Source: Onchocerca volvulus (lineage: Eukaryota; Nematoda; Chromadorea; Rhabditida; Onchocercidae). Taken from it: a DNA stretch of 64,000 nt. Position numbers and translations under genes: made by a program. The DNA lies in assembly GCA_000499405.2 (NCBI GenBank), contig HG738138.1, positions 8,616,888 to 8,680,887 on the forward strand, read 5' to 3'. Positions 35,175 to 52,092 of this stretch are shown here, piece after piece; position 1 is the stretch's first letter, and each line of letters begins with the position of its first letter. The notes under the pieces were generated by a model. It ran no database searches, was not told the origin of the DNA, and saw only the letters and a program-made list of their open reading frames with translations.

Positions 35175-36728
35175 TTCCATTTACAGTCACGTGTTGACGT
35201 AGTATTGTTGAATTGCAGTAAAATCTGAAACTTTTGGATGTTAACACTTAAAGTTACGGAACTTGCGCGTGGAAATGGTTTGCTGGTACTGTAGAAAATT
35301 GAATTACACTATGATCATTGAAACATCATCTTTTGAATGATAAGCATGTTTGATACTGCCGAATATGATTTTTTTTTTTTCTTTTTTTTGCAAATGGTCC
35401 CTCACTCGGACTACTCATGAAAATTTTCCTCAGTATGTGGATTGTTGTCCAGGTATTTGACTTGTAAAGTTGATTTTGTATGTTCGTAGCTGTTTTGCTT
35501 GTACTTGTACTAATCGTTTAACAACACTGCTGGTAATTTTTTCTCCAGCAATATTACCATTTTTGGAATAAATTTCAATCTGCAGTACTGTGCGTTTTCT
35601 TCAGTTCCTTTTTTACCCATTTTCTTGTTCTCCAAATTTTATATAATTAATCTTGAATTAAGCAGAAAATGGCCAGTTTTAACAGGAATTTACATCCTTT
35701 GTCATCTCGTTGTAAATTTTGCAGCCTTTTCATGAGGTGCGGATTTTCATTTTTCATCTGTTTGATTTATTCATTTAAAAGTTATCAGTAAATGGATAAT
35801 ATCCTTGGATTTATCACGTTCATTTTTCCTCACTAATGTCAGTGAAATTTTTACTTCAGTTGTGACTGGAGAATGTTCATTAACTTGATTATAATTTGAC
35901 CAAAAAGTCATTATTTTTTCGTTGGCGGACAAGGTAGATACTGATTCTTGGTTTGTTCACTTCCATGTAAGCCCATTAATTGTTCTGAATGAATATTCAG
36001 ATTCCTTTATTGCTTTGGTAGGATGTGTCATAGATAGCTATTTCTTTTCATCTTATATTTTCTTATATTAAACTTGTTGAGATAAAAAATGTTTCCAGAC
36101 AGATCCGAAATATACTGTGTTCTACTGTTGTGCACTTGATGCGTAACACAAGTTGTATTCTGCATTATTTGCTTTCCTTATTTAAATTTAAGTTTCGTTG
36201 TTGATTTTATTTGGATATTTGTTAAAAAGGAAATCAAGATAAAAGTTAATTTTGATTGTCAAATCGATTAAGTGGCTCTTCTCCACTTTTTTTTTTTTCG
36301 TGGTCTTTCAAAGAAAGTTTAATTTTTGTTTGGAAAGAGTTTCTAAAAGAATTTCTGAGTAGAAATTTTTGGTGAGGAGAAATGTAGAATCAGTTAAATG
36401 GAAGATACGAAGTTTGAGACTTTGTGAGTGGTTCCCAAAGTGGATTTGTTGAAAATTTAATGCTAGTTGTTGCGGAAAATGAAATGGATGGAAAGCAGAA
36501 ACAATCTACTGTTGCTATGATGAAAGATCAATCGGGAGAAACGGGATATAGAGCATCGTGTTAATAATCTTTGACGTATGTGGAGCAGTTCATCGTTCGA
36601 CAGATTTATGGCCAGAAAAGTATGCATTGTATGAAATTGTTTTTCTATAACCTTGTTTTGTCCTTTTTAGGCTATTTTTCATCAAAGAAATGTTTTTTCT
36701 TTTTTTATATGTACTGGAAACTATTTAG
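35175..36728. other. Intergenic region, MELK to ALKBH6, containing an unplaced first exon
   Basis: About 1.5 kb of T-rich DNA. It must contain the MELK 3' UTR and the 5' end of the ALKBH6 gene. One candidate first exon is 36398-36423 (MEDTKFET, then GTGAGT), but its phase does not join exon 36729 directly. The frame MLVVAENEMDGKQKQS near 36460 is another possibility. Confidence 0.45.
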
Positions 36729-38024
36729 ACGCCAGCAACTATTCGATATATTCCGGATTTTATCGCCGAGGAAGAGGAGAAATTTTTTCTTTCCAAAATA
36801 TATTCAGTGCCGAAACCGAAATGGCAGCAACTTCTGAACAGACGCTTGCAGAATTGGGGTGGTATTGTGGGCAAAGAATTTCTAATTCGGGATAGCGTTA
36901 TCCCTCCGGTATTCAATGCATTTCTTGGAATTACTGAGCTTTTAGGTTGCAGTTTGAAGAAACATTCGCCTGTGATAGATTATTTGCAATGAAGTGATAA
37001 TCTCTAATCTACCATATTCCGTTTGGTAAAGATATACTCGGTAGATGGACGTGCTCTGATACCCAATTAGATCATCATATTTGTTCAGTTTTGTAAAAGT
37101 ACTGAATATTTCTATAAACTTTCTTAGTGGCTTGACTCCGTTATCGACAAGATAATGGCACTTGGTGGTACTTTTCCTCCAGATAGACGTCCAAATCATG
37201 TGCTAATTAATGAATATCTTCCTGGACAGGGCATTATGGTTTGTTCCAGTTTTATTAAACATATTCGTCAAATTTTTATTTCTAATTCCGAATACAGATT
37301 TTGCTGTTATTAAATTTAAATATATGCTGCTTGCATCACAATGCTGTATCCTTTTTTAGGCGCACACGGATGGTTCTGCTTTCTATCCGATGGTTACCAC
37401 AATTTCACTAGGTAGTGATGTAGTTGTTGATTATTATAAACCTATAGATCCAAAGGTTCGATTCACTTTATTATATTTCTGTCAAGATTTTTCTGGATTC
37501 CATTTTTAAATCTTGCTAATTCAAAGTTTGAGAAAATCAGAAAAACTATGAATAAAGAACGTGAAATTTTTGTAGCGAAATAACATCAAGGAAGAGCGTT
37601 ACCTTGGTTCTATATTTCTTGAGCAACGTAGCTTAGTCGTTGTTAGCGATGATGCATATGCAAACTGTTTGCATGAAATTGCGGATCGACCGTTTGATGT
37701 CATCACCAGTCATATTTTTAATCTTGAAAGTATTAACAGACGCATCGGCGAAGTCATGAATCGTGATCTCAGGTCCATCTAAATTTTTGGAATTAGGTTT
37801 TCTGAAATGCTTACATTTGATACGACAATACTTAGGATAGATACTGTGAATTTTTTTCAGTGCTATCTCGTATGATCGTATTTGATGTAAATGCCATCAT
37901 TAGGTAATATTTTACACTAAATAATCGAACGATGATTGTTCACTTTTTCAGGGTATCGTTAACAATTCGCAATGTTCCAAAAGTGAGCAAGATCACTGCA
38001 GCTGATCTGATCATGAGACAATAG
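36729..38024 (+). CDS. ALKBH6-like Fe(II)/2-oxoglutarate dioxygenase, first exon not placed
   Basis: AlkB-homologue dioxygenase of the ALKBH6 group, an Fe(II)- and 2-oxoglutarate-dependent nucleic-acid-type demethylase fold whose substrate is poorly defined. Five exons are secure: 36729-36908, 37128-37238, 37360-37455, 37576-37772, 37952-38024. They encode 218 residues plus stop, with agreeing phases. Landmarks are IRYIPDFIAEEEE, PKPKWQQLLNRRLQNWGG, PNHVLINEYLPGQGIM, the iron ligands in AHTDG (HxD) and the distal histidine in NCLHEIADR, and RVSLTIRNV with the 2-oxoglutarate-binding arginine. The human protein has about 20 more N-terminal residues, so one short upstream exon carrying the start codon is missing from this model. 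The start coordinate is that of the first secure exon. Confidence 0.9.
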
Positions 38025-40419
38025 TTTTCGTTAAATTTTTTTGGCAGTTATAGGTCATATTGATTTAAAAATTTTTTGGTTGGGTTTTTTTTCATGGAAT
38101 ATTTCTAAAGTAAAAGTCTACTTATTTTCCTTCAATCTTAATGTTCTTTAGCTGTATCGTAAAGTTTATTGTAACTTCACCTCATCTTACTTGTTTATAT
38201 TTGAATATGTGATGGTAACTCAATTTTGAGCTTTTTATTGTCTTTCATTATTCTCATATTTGTCGCTATTATCGTGATGAAAAAATCAAACATGAATATT
38301 AGTTTTGCTGATTATAAGCAGTTCATTTCATTAATTAATTTTTGAACTTCAATTTATATAAAAAACAAAATTTTGAAGCAAATCTTGAAATAGTGAATTG
38401 ATCAACCAGAACTATTCCTTAAAGTTAAATTCTCGAAAACTTATGTTCAGAACAGTTAGAAGTTTCAGTTGCGTAAGAGTTTCAGGGTTTGGGGTTTCAG
38501 AGTTTCAGGATTTACAAGTTTTAAGAGTTAGGATTTGTTTTCTTGGGAAACAGAAGGGTCACCGCAGAGAGGGCAAGTGGTCGAGGATGAGAGAAGCGGT
38601 CATTTTGAAAATTGCAATTGGGGTAATAAGATTGATGGTTTTTAGTATTAGTTAACGGTTCACTAGCTCCGTAAATGTGAGTGCGGTAAAGTTGTGTTAC
38701 TCTGGTTACGCAATATCATATAGTGAACATTTGGTGCATGAGGTGACAGTTGTGAGCTTGATACTTGCCCGTGCCTTCCTTGTTTGACAGAGGCTAAACA
38801 CCGCAACCATATGTCATTCGCAAACTGGCTACTATCAGCATCTTGGATTGTGTGCCTTATTCGAATGATACCGACCTCATCGTTATTTGGAAATTCCAAA
38901 TACCAAGCAAATGAAGTTAAATCGAGGAAGTTGTTTATCTCCTGAAATATGCTGCAAATATTCCACTCAAAAAAAATTAAGCTGACTATTTCGCATTGGG
39001 CATTGCATTGTTTAGCTGTGAATATATTGAGCGACTAGCTGGGCATAATTTCACGCTGAAATAGAATGATGGTCTGAAATTTGGCTTTTTTCTGGTATTT
39101 TAGACAGATATCATTGTTCGAAAATTAGAGTTCTTAGGCCAAGTAATTTATTAGTGAATGATATGCTGAGATATTTCAACCATTTGATGGTTTTTGCTAC
39201 CTTTTGTCATTGTTGAACTTGTTATTTTTATCCATTTTGGGAAAATGAAATAACTAGTTCCTTACTGAAATAGAAAACTACTGTTGGCTATTTGAAACTA
39301 TTTTCCATCAAATTTCGACCTGAGAACACCTATTACCATATGAAATAAGCAGAAATTTGAGCTAGTTCAAGTCATCTGTTTGGTGAACTCATTGACCTCT
39401 TCTCCTTGTCTATCTGGAGGGCAGCAACAGGAATTTGGATTGGAGCAAAGATGTTTATAATTTGGTAATCAAGTCGACGATTGCCTGGCCAACAGATGAA
39501 GTAATTTGTTTATTCCAGTGAACAACACAGTTCATACAGTAATCAGGCCCTATTATATTAAAATTTTCTTGATTCTAGTTGCTGCTTTGTTCTCGTTCAT
39601 GAAATTTTTTAGAACTAAAAAACTAAAAAATTGAAAAACAAAGTGACTGCTTATGATATAATGTAAAACTCATGTACATTGTAAATTGGAATTATCGAGA
39701 AAGCAGAAAATAAATTTTTAGAATCATCTAAAAATAATTGATTTTGCATTTCGAACTTGTTGGGCATTCAAATTTTGAAAGAATTTCAATTTAAGTTTGT
39801 TTACTGATAGTATCTGAGAATTCTTACAATATTATCCGAAATAACAAAATATCTTGAATTCCAAAAGAATAGCTGGGAATGATTCTCATCGTAATTTCTT
39901 GTCAAAGGAATTAACAATATACGAAAATGCAGGATGATGAACCGAACTAAAATTAATGTAGGAGAAGAATCAAAATTAAAATTATTTCTAAATTTCTTGA
40001 GCAATGATCTTAGCAAAAATACACGAAAAGCATTATTGGCAAGTAGATTGGAATGAAAATGAGGAGGAGTGGTTGAAGCTACCGTAATCTGGAAGACGCT
40101 TAAAAGTAATCCATAGGAGTAATTTGACCAAAATGAGAAGGTCCAACCCCTAATTCAGTTTGTTTGGATGTGTATTAAGAAAGTAGTAAAGTCATTCTGG
40201 ATTGGTAGGATCATCCTAGTGGCCTAGTGCATTGTTAGAGCTAATCCGCCAAGATTCAGAAGGACTCTGCGGTGAATCACAGTTGTTCTGTTCAGAGAAT
40301 CCTTTGTGGTAACCAAATGTGCTGCAGGAGAATTAAATTAGGGTGAATTTGTTGCTAGCATTAAGTCTTACGTATTTTAAAATGTAATCCAGGAAACACC
40401 CGACAACTTTCCTCTGATC
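38025..40419. other. Intergenic region upstream of the UNC-30/Pitx gene
   Basis: About 2.4 kb. It likely holds cis-regulatory DNA for the downstream developmental gene, judged by position only. Around 38460-38510 there is a small cluster of degenerate GTTTCAG repeats. No exon was recognised. Confidence 0.45.
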
Positions 40420-44412
<3,993 letters not shown>

Positions 44413-47400
44413 AATTGCAATTCAGGATTGTCGCACAACCACAGAAAGTGTCACAGCGTCCTTCGCGATAGGTATTGTGATATTAGTAAACTAGAAAATC
44501 AATCCATTTTCCATATCTACGCATTTCATTTCTTCGTTTTTCATAAAACTGCAGCAAAAAAAAAAAAAAAAAAAAAACACTTTCTGTGCAGTTGCAGCGA
44601 TCCATTACTATGCATTTTGCTTCGCTGTAAGAATTTACTATTAGATCATTTTTCTCAAAAATTTCTAGAGATTTAGTCTTTGTAAAATTTGTGATTTCAG
44701 TGTTTCCATTTTTAGTTTCTCTTTCGAATTCTGCTTATAAACTCCTTCAAAAGCCAGATATCTCAATAACGTATTCCTGTAATTTTTCACATTGCATGAG
44801 AATATTTTCACATCTAACTTTATTATATTACCACAATTCATGACTGCATGTACCAGCTGTGAATTTATTGTGTGGTTTAAAATTTTAGATAATTATCGGT
44901 CAAATCTTCAATTTGCAATCATTTACAAAATATAACAAATTTCTTATTCTCATTACCAATTAGATAATCTAAATCACAAGCAATTTTTTAAATCCATCAT
45001 TTTTTATCGCTCTTAAATGATTTATTTTACTTCTCTTTGAATAAAAAACAGACGAAAAAAGCAGTCATTGACTTGCTGTATTTTTTCATAGTCTCTTCGA
45101 ACAAAATATTTTGAGTGCTTGCAAATCTAGCGTGTTTTTTTTTTTTAGAAATTTCGGAGATTTCCAGTTAGATTGATGGAAGAATAATTCTTGGTGAAAA
45201 AGGATTGAAATGCGGTTGTTAAGGAAGTAGTGTAATATCTTATTCAACATCCGTCAACTAACAACATATTTTGCTTATCTCATAAATCTTTTTGTAGCAT
45301 TAAATCTTGGGAAACATAGAAAGTTGACACTAATAAAGTAGATGTGTTCAATTAAAAGTTAATTTAGTAGATTCAGAAAAACATTCACTTTTGACCCGAA
45401 ATTGATTTAAAAAATGAAAGATAGTATGTAAGATCTGAAAATCAGTAATTATTGACTGTGAGGAAGAATATATAAATTAAAAATAGAATGCTTCTCATAA
45501 TTGCTTGTAACAAATTTAGGCTTTGTCTTTGCACTAGATAAACATTTGTCTTAATTTATAAATCACAAAGATTAGTTATACTTTATACTACAAATTTCTT
45601 TGCATTTTAATGCCTCTTTTCCATAAATTGTTCCCACTGAACAACATATTACGCACTAAATAAAAACTGTAATTTGCTTTTGAGTTATTAACTTTAATTG
45701 TTCATGAAAATACGCGATATGTTCTCGAAATTTTATTTTATAAAATTGCGTCATACTAAATGACGAAATGACGAGTAGTTGTAATGATTGCAAATGATCT
45801 GGAAAAACTATAAAATGATGAAAAATATAAAATTCTACTTTAAATAAATAAATAAATTGCACCCGAAGATACGAAAATCAATTCGTCACCAAACTTAAAC
45901 ATAAATTAATAAATAGCAATATGCAGAAAGCATTATGCAAAGAATTTTTAATTAGTTTACTAATCGATTGAGAGTATTACTTTTCCACCTATTTTGCAGC
46001 AGCAAAGTGATGCAGTTTATCACAGGTTCTTTCAATATTTATTTTTTAAATTAGTCCAGAATTTTTCAAAGTTAACTAATTTCAAATTTTTTCCGAACTA
46101 ATTTTGTCAAATCAATCGAGTAAGAGATCAGAAAACTTCTCACCATTGCAATTTGAAAGATAATTTTCTTTCGTAGATTTTTTGCTTCCGAATGATGATA
46201 ATCACTGCGTAATTTTCTCTTATTTTTCCATTTAAGTGTGATTTTAGAAGGCCAAAAATCCAAAAGCAAACAGAATTTATCAACACGAAAATATTTGTAG
46301 ACAAAAGAAAAGTATACGTCTTGTCATCCAATAGATATTCCTTGTTAAATAAAAAAAATTCAAGTATTTTATTTTGGTTTTTTTTTGTTCAAATAAAAAC
46401 TTTCTTCCCTCCTGCGAACTTTCCGAAAAAATAAGGTATTCATGACTTGGAAGAGTCCTCTCTATGAGATAGTTCATTTCGGTTTTCAAATTTTCGCGAA
46501 ACAGTTCTCATGTTATAATTGTGCACAAATAATATCAATGTATGATTCTAAAGCGGTGTGATTATTCAGGAAGAAGTCGTTGCTGGAAATGTAGTGATTT
46601 ATTTTAGCTCAGTTGCCTTGGCAAATTTTAATAGAAAATGAATAAGCTGATGATGTAATTGAATATGCTCGCAAAGAGAGTTCTTTGGATAATTCAGATA
46701 AAAAAAGAATTAGCGAGCATATGTTTTTCTTTATTATTGTCAGAGTGCATTAAACTTCAGGCATTTAATAAGCAACCGTCCATTTTCTATGAACTTCCTA
46801 CATCGATTGCCTTCTCGTTACTTCGGAAATTCTTGTTTTCTCCTCTTTTTTTTTTTTTTTTTTTTTTTTGAATTCGAAGATTTATCATGTTTGTTTGCTT
46901 TTAAGTAGGTAATTCATTAATGCTTTGAAAAAAGCGCATCAAAAGATTAGTAAAACATAAAAATTCTACTGTTCCTTGCTTACGCTTTCTGCTAAAAAAG
47001 TTGTGAACCTTTTACGAAATCTATTGATATACATATGGTTTCTGATACTTCACATGAATCTAAGTTTTTTTTTTCGTTTATCCTAAAATGCTTGACTTTT
47101 ATTGTCTTTCTGCTAATTTCCTAAACTCTAACCTACTATTAATTAAGTTTTGCTATTATGTATCTTAGTTCATTATGCTTGAAACTTTTTGGAACGAGCA
47201 TTTTTGCTTTTTGCAAGGCAATAATTGAAATGGACATATGGCGTTTGCTAGCTCCAACGGTGACGCTGCTATTGCTTTTGTAGGGCAATCAGTTATCCCA
47301 GTAAGAATAGTCTTTGAAATGAAAAAATTGAATATTTCGCTTTAAAAATTTCTATTAATCGATCTAACTGCTTTTGAAAGAATAAATAATTGATAGGAAT

Positions 47401-47983
47401 TTATAACGGTTGACAGAAATTAAAAGTCCTTTTGCAAATTCTTAGTATCAAAAAGTGAAATCAATACTTGAGCAATTTTTTATGAAAATTTATCATATAA
47501 TGAAATCTTTAAGAGAGAATTTTTAAGTAATAAGGCCGATAGGTTGGTTACACAGTAATTTTTCTTTTCACATGTTTACTACTTGAATCCAAATATGAAA
47601 GTGTTATCATATTGGCATTATTTCTTGACTTCAAAATTTCATGAAAATGGCCCATACTGAAGACTTCTCGGTTCATATTATCGGAAGAATTTCAGAAAAT
47701 ATTTCACGGAACAGGCTGTCAAAAACAACAATAAGTAATAATATCATATGCTTAAACGAAAAAGTTGCATATATAGATGAATAGATGACGATGAGATGGC
47801 AAGAGAAGGGAACAGCATTTGAAAACTGTATATGAAAAATTATGTGAAAAATAAGAGGTTAATGAAAGGAAATAATTAATTGGTTTGGTGTTTGTGTCAT
47901 AAACCTAATTGGGAAAGGGAGTCTGCTCCAACTGTTGCAAAATGGATTTCCAATACATGCAATTGGCTTAGCTGATTTTTTTT
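44413..47983. other. Gene-poor stretch between UNC-30 and the orphan exon
   Basis: About 3.6 kb of AT-rich DNA with A and T homopolymers (near 44556 and 46850). A tiny frame at about 47230 (MDIWRLLAPTVTLLLLL then stop) resembles a signal peptide, but no partner exon was found. Nothing else is supportable. Confidence 0.5.
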
Positions 47984-48243
47984 CCCCCACTTATCACCAG
48001 CTTGAGTTCCAATAATCGGCAAAGCAGTCGAAAAATCTTGCCATAGAAGAGGATGTACTGCCTTCCTGAAGGTGCTCTTTGACCATCTATAAATCCAACG
48101 ACTAGCTTTTTAGTTTTCCCTCCCTTTACAAAACGTGACACATCATCTTCTTCTTTGACAAGAAACTGGCCTATTTCAATGCTTACATTGATTGACTCTT
48201 TTTGTTCCTTTGATGGACCGACCTCCTTGATGGTCAGCATGCC
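47984..48243 (-). CDS. Orphan exon of an unrecognised gene
   Basis: The minus-strand frame reads MLTIKEVGPSKEQKESINVS, continues through EEDDVSRFVKGGKTKKLVV and FIDGQRAPSGRQYILFYGK, and ends in LCRLLELKL. It is flanked by a good acceptor (CACTTTTAG) two bases before the ATG and by a GTGATA donor at the end. The composition looks coding. The acceptor so near the ATG would also suit spliced-leader addition, making this a first exon. No downstream exon was identified in the next 3 kb and no family is recognised. Function is unknown. Confidence 0.4.
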
Positions 48244-48385
48244 TAAAAGTGTTATTTATGCAACGTCGTTAGGAAATACGATTTTTTTGATTCGATTCAG
48301 ATAACAACTGTAGTAGGGAAATTAATCGATGAATATCCTTCATTCAAATACATAGAATTCCTCGTTAAAGCTATCAGAAAGTGTG

Positions 48386-50537
48386 ATGGACTGGATACCA
48401 TCTCACAATAAACCGTTTGCTCACATGGCTTGTGAACGATGGCTTCACGCAAGATTGGATGATTTACGCACTAAAAGTGTCTTCAATCATGTGTGTTTCT
48501 TTTTTAAATTAAAAGATTAAAAGAAGTTCTGTCTTTAGTCGCTCATCATAGCATAGCAAATTTGCTTTATCCAAGCTTTTTATTTACGTTTCCAATTTTT
48601 AGAATTCTCTTTTATTCTCTTCAATTCTGTTCACTTTCAATACAGCGAGGCAGTGAGAATATGAGAGAAAAAGTTCCCCATATCATGAATATGTAATGAA
48701 AAGAATTTTTTCCAGAGAACAGAATATGAATTTTTGCCACAGAAACTAGAAAAAAGCTTTGTGGATTTCAATGTCAAAGAAAAGAATATTCGTGGCGAAA
48801 CCCTTATCATGTCAGTGATAAGATATGAACTAGATAAGGCAAATCAGGTTTGTCTTATTTTAAACGGAAAATTCATAAGGGGAAATTTTACGACCAGTCT
48901 AACAGTGTCTAACAGTAAATGAAAATGACCGAAAAAGAGAGTTAATGACAAATTTGCAGGTGCGTCACATAAACTTGTTGATTCGTTCTGGCTGTGATCC
49001 TTCTGAACCAGATGAACGGCAACTGCGTACACCGCTAATGTTAGCTTGTCTGATGAGAAACGATACCGTTGCTCACTATTTGATCTTGGTTTGGCTACTT
49101 TAATTTGTTTGATTTACTTCCATGACAATAAAGGAATTCAACTTAATCATTTTAATTTACGTAGAATTAGTGTCATTCAATTACTGTAAAAAAAACAGGT
49201 AGGAAACATATTCTATAAGAATCTATTTATGAGAAAATGTTACATCATTAATCTTCATAATATTTTTCTAATACGTGTGCTTTTTATAAAATTATAATGA
49301 GAAGTTTAGGGTTATTTCTTTCAGCAAAATGTGAATCTTATGGCAGCTGACAAAATGGGTAATACGGTATTAATGTATGCCGCTATGTACTCCCAGTCAT
49401 CTCTGTTAAATTTTCTGATAGAGGAACTCTCCAGGCAATGGTGTATCGAAGCATTCCGTACCAAAAATTTAATGGGATATACTGCAGAGAGTTTAGCTCG
49501 AAAAAATGAACGATACATGTTTTCCATGTAATGTTTTATCCTCAGTTCTTTCATCTTGCTTGCTTTTAAATCGATGCTTTGAGATTACTTTTTTAGAAAA
49601 TAGCTCTCTATTAAGTGATATATATATATATATATGTAAATCGCATCCTCCTTCATATGAATGGTGAAAAAGCTTCCAACAATGATGACATCAATGTTGA
49701 CCTTATTGCTGCAAAGAAATTTAGAAATATCGGGGAATTCTAACTAGAACCGCATGAAAATCGCGATAAACACCAATAGTATCGCATTGGGAGTTTGACA
49801 TGCCTTGATTATTAAGCAGGAAAATCATGAATTTAAATTTGGCGTTAGGCAAATTTACATGCAAACTTATAGGATGCTGAAGAAGGGGCGTTTACGTTTG
49901 CTGAAACGGCTTCGCGATCAGGTTACCTCAAATCTGATGTTTGCACCACCATTTCATAAATGGAATATATACAGTAGCATTTATAAGGTAATGGTAAAGT
50001 TTCTTTGTTGATATATTATATATAATATCCTTCATAGGTTAGAAATTTAGAATGACCTAATATATAGAATTATTTGACAACTTTTCAAATGACATATGCA
50101 CCTATTGGTGTTTAAGTAACGAGAGTCAGGAAACCTCTCGCTCAATTTCACGACGAAAAATGTAAATGAAAGATTTAGGTTCTTACAATATTGATAGAGA
50201 TTCCATTCCTTCATTATTGGAAGTGTATTTACAGGCTAAACAGAAGTTTTTATTGTGTGCACACCGATATGTGCAAACTTTGCAGGACAGTACTTCATCA
50301 CCAGCGAGAAATTCAAAATCATCATTACCAGAAATTCAAAATCATTTCCACTCTGTTAGTATTAGAGGAAATATTAAAATATTCTTTATCGATAGAAGTA
50401 GGATTCTAAGCTCTTTTCTAAACTGCTTTAATAGTGTTTGATAATTCGCCTCTGTTCCTTCTGTCCTCAAGCAAGATGGAGGTGATAAAACAAGCTATCA
50501 GCTCAAGAAAAAGGAGAAGAAGGCAGCATCGGTGTGA
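48386..50537 (+). CDS. Ankyrin-repeat protein, model incomplete at one junction
   Basis: Cytosolic protein of unknown partner. Exons: 48386-48490, 48716-48847, 48960-49088, 49325 to about 49525, 49820 to about 49976, 50179-50354 and 50472-50537. The N-terminus (MDWIPSHNKPFAHMACERWL) is followed by about three ankyrin-type repeats: NIRGETLIMSVIRYELDKAN, VRHINLLIRSGCDPSEPDER with QLRTPLMLACLM, and NLMAADKMGNTVLMYAAMYS. A basic segment (YRMLKKGRLRLLKRLRDQV) and a Ser-rich tail ending KKKEKKAASV come next. Exons 1-4 and 6-7 keep phase. Exon 4 appears to end in phase 2 (GTAATG donor), whereas exon 5 opens in phase 0, so a small exon is missing or a boundary is wrong. Exon 5 probably uses a GTAGCA donor to join exon 6. 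Confidence 0.65.
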
Positions 50538-52092
50538 AGTTTGACAGGATATCAATCCGAAGCTGTATTAAATAAATGATAGTCAACTGCTGAATTCGCT
50601 GTTCAATGAGATAGACTCTTTTGAACGCCGCGAATGTCTAATTCCTCGAATGAACCTCGCTAGAGTACGGTCTCAAAAAATTTGGTCTATGTAATTGCAT
50701 GTAGAATTCACATTTCGGCAGCTTATTCGTTTTTACCAGGATTTTCTGATTAAGCACTGCGATTATAATTAATTAGTCAGGATGAGTTAAAGAAGATCGG
50801 ATAAAACAGAAACAATAAATTTAAAGCCACAGAGACTAAGAGAACAATTATTAAAGACTTTTTACCGCTTAGCTTTAAATTTAGTCTCGTTGTTCTTATG
50901 CACAATTTTAATCCGAACATTGCGATGCTAAAAATGAGGTCTTTCATAAGAAATGTGCTATAAAATTCTTCCTTGCATTCTTAGAAAAAAATCCAAAACA
51001 TCATTTTGAAAATTTTAAAGTGAGAAAAGATGTTTCAGGGTGTAAGCAATGGGAATCCCTTAAAAAAATATCAATCCAAGATGAATCCTGCAACAAACAG
51101 TGTAGTGGTAATGAATATCAACTTACCACCACTATCACAATCAATTGTGAATGCGTCAACAACATTCTCAGATAAGCGCAGAGTATAAAAGCAGGCTTTT
51201 CTTCCTAATTTAAGGCCATTTGCCAAATAGAGTGATAGAAATAACATTAATTTACAATCACTATCATCCACTTGCACTTTAGTTTATTGTTTTCCAAGTT
51301 CAAAGTTTCATTGTCATGTCATAACATTTGTTGAAAGAACAATAAGAAATTGTCATTTGAAAAAATTAATTTTTTATCCAGCTAATCCATTCACAACTCT
51401 GATTTAACAGTTCCATGAGTAAGTATCGAACCAAAGTTTCCAGGTAACTGAACAAGCGAAAGATGAGAAAGTGCAGCAGTGACATTACTTTGTAGCAATG
51501 ACAAGAAGTAAATAGTTATTCAATCACAACAGATGGAAGTGCCTTCTGAATATGTGACCATTTCGTAAAACTTACATGACATACTAATATATTTGCATAT
51601 AATTCGAATAATGTTATAACCACGTGCAGTGAAATATATTGCCACATTAAGAATTAGTAAATATGGCAAATTTTATTGATTCAGAGTTTATAATTTGCAT
51701 TACGTATACAAGAATCAATTCGAATCAATAAAAGTTACTCAACACGAATCTCATAACGATCCCGCATTCTTAATCCCTGACAAATTTAAATTAATCATTC
51801 AATACGAAAATTTTATTTCGCATAGGTATGAATTCACAATACTGCATTATTGTGACAAAGTTGCATAGATCAAGTATATTTGAAAGACATTAGGTAGACT
51901 ATTACAATATGCTGACAACCAATAATAATGTGTCACTTCTGAAACTTCTCCAAAAATTTAGAATTGTGATTTCGGTACTAAGAAAAATTACAGGTTTTCT
52001 TGAAAGTTTCGGAATGGAACACAACGCATTAGAAGCATTCAAAAAAAAAAAAAAAAAAAAAAATGGATAGCTGGGAGAAAAGAAAAAGCAAA
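50538..52092. other. Intergenic region, convergent ends
   Basis: About 1.55 kb between the ends of the ankyrin gene (plus) and the unrecognised minus-strand gene. A minus-strand frame at 51126-51277 (KLMLFLSLYLANGLKLGRK and onward, with a GTAAGT donor) is a weak exon candidate without partners. A 23-base A run lies near 52040. Confidence 0.45.
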
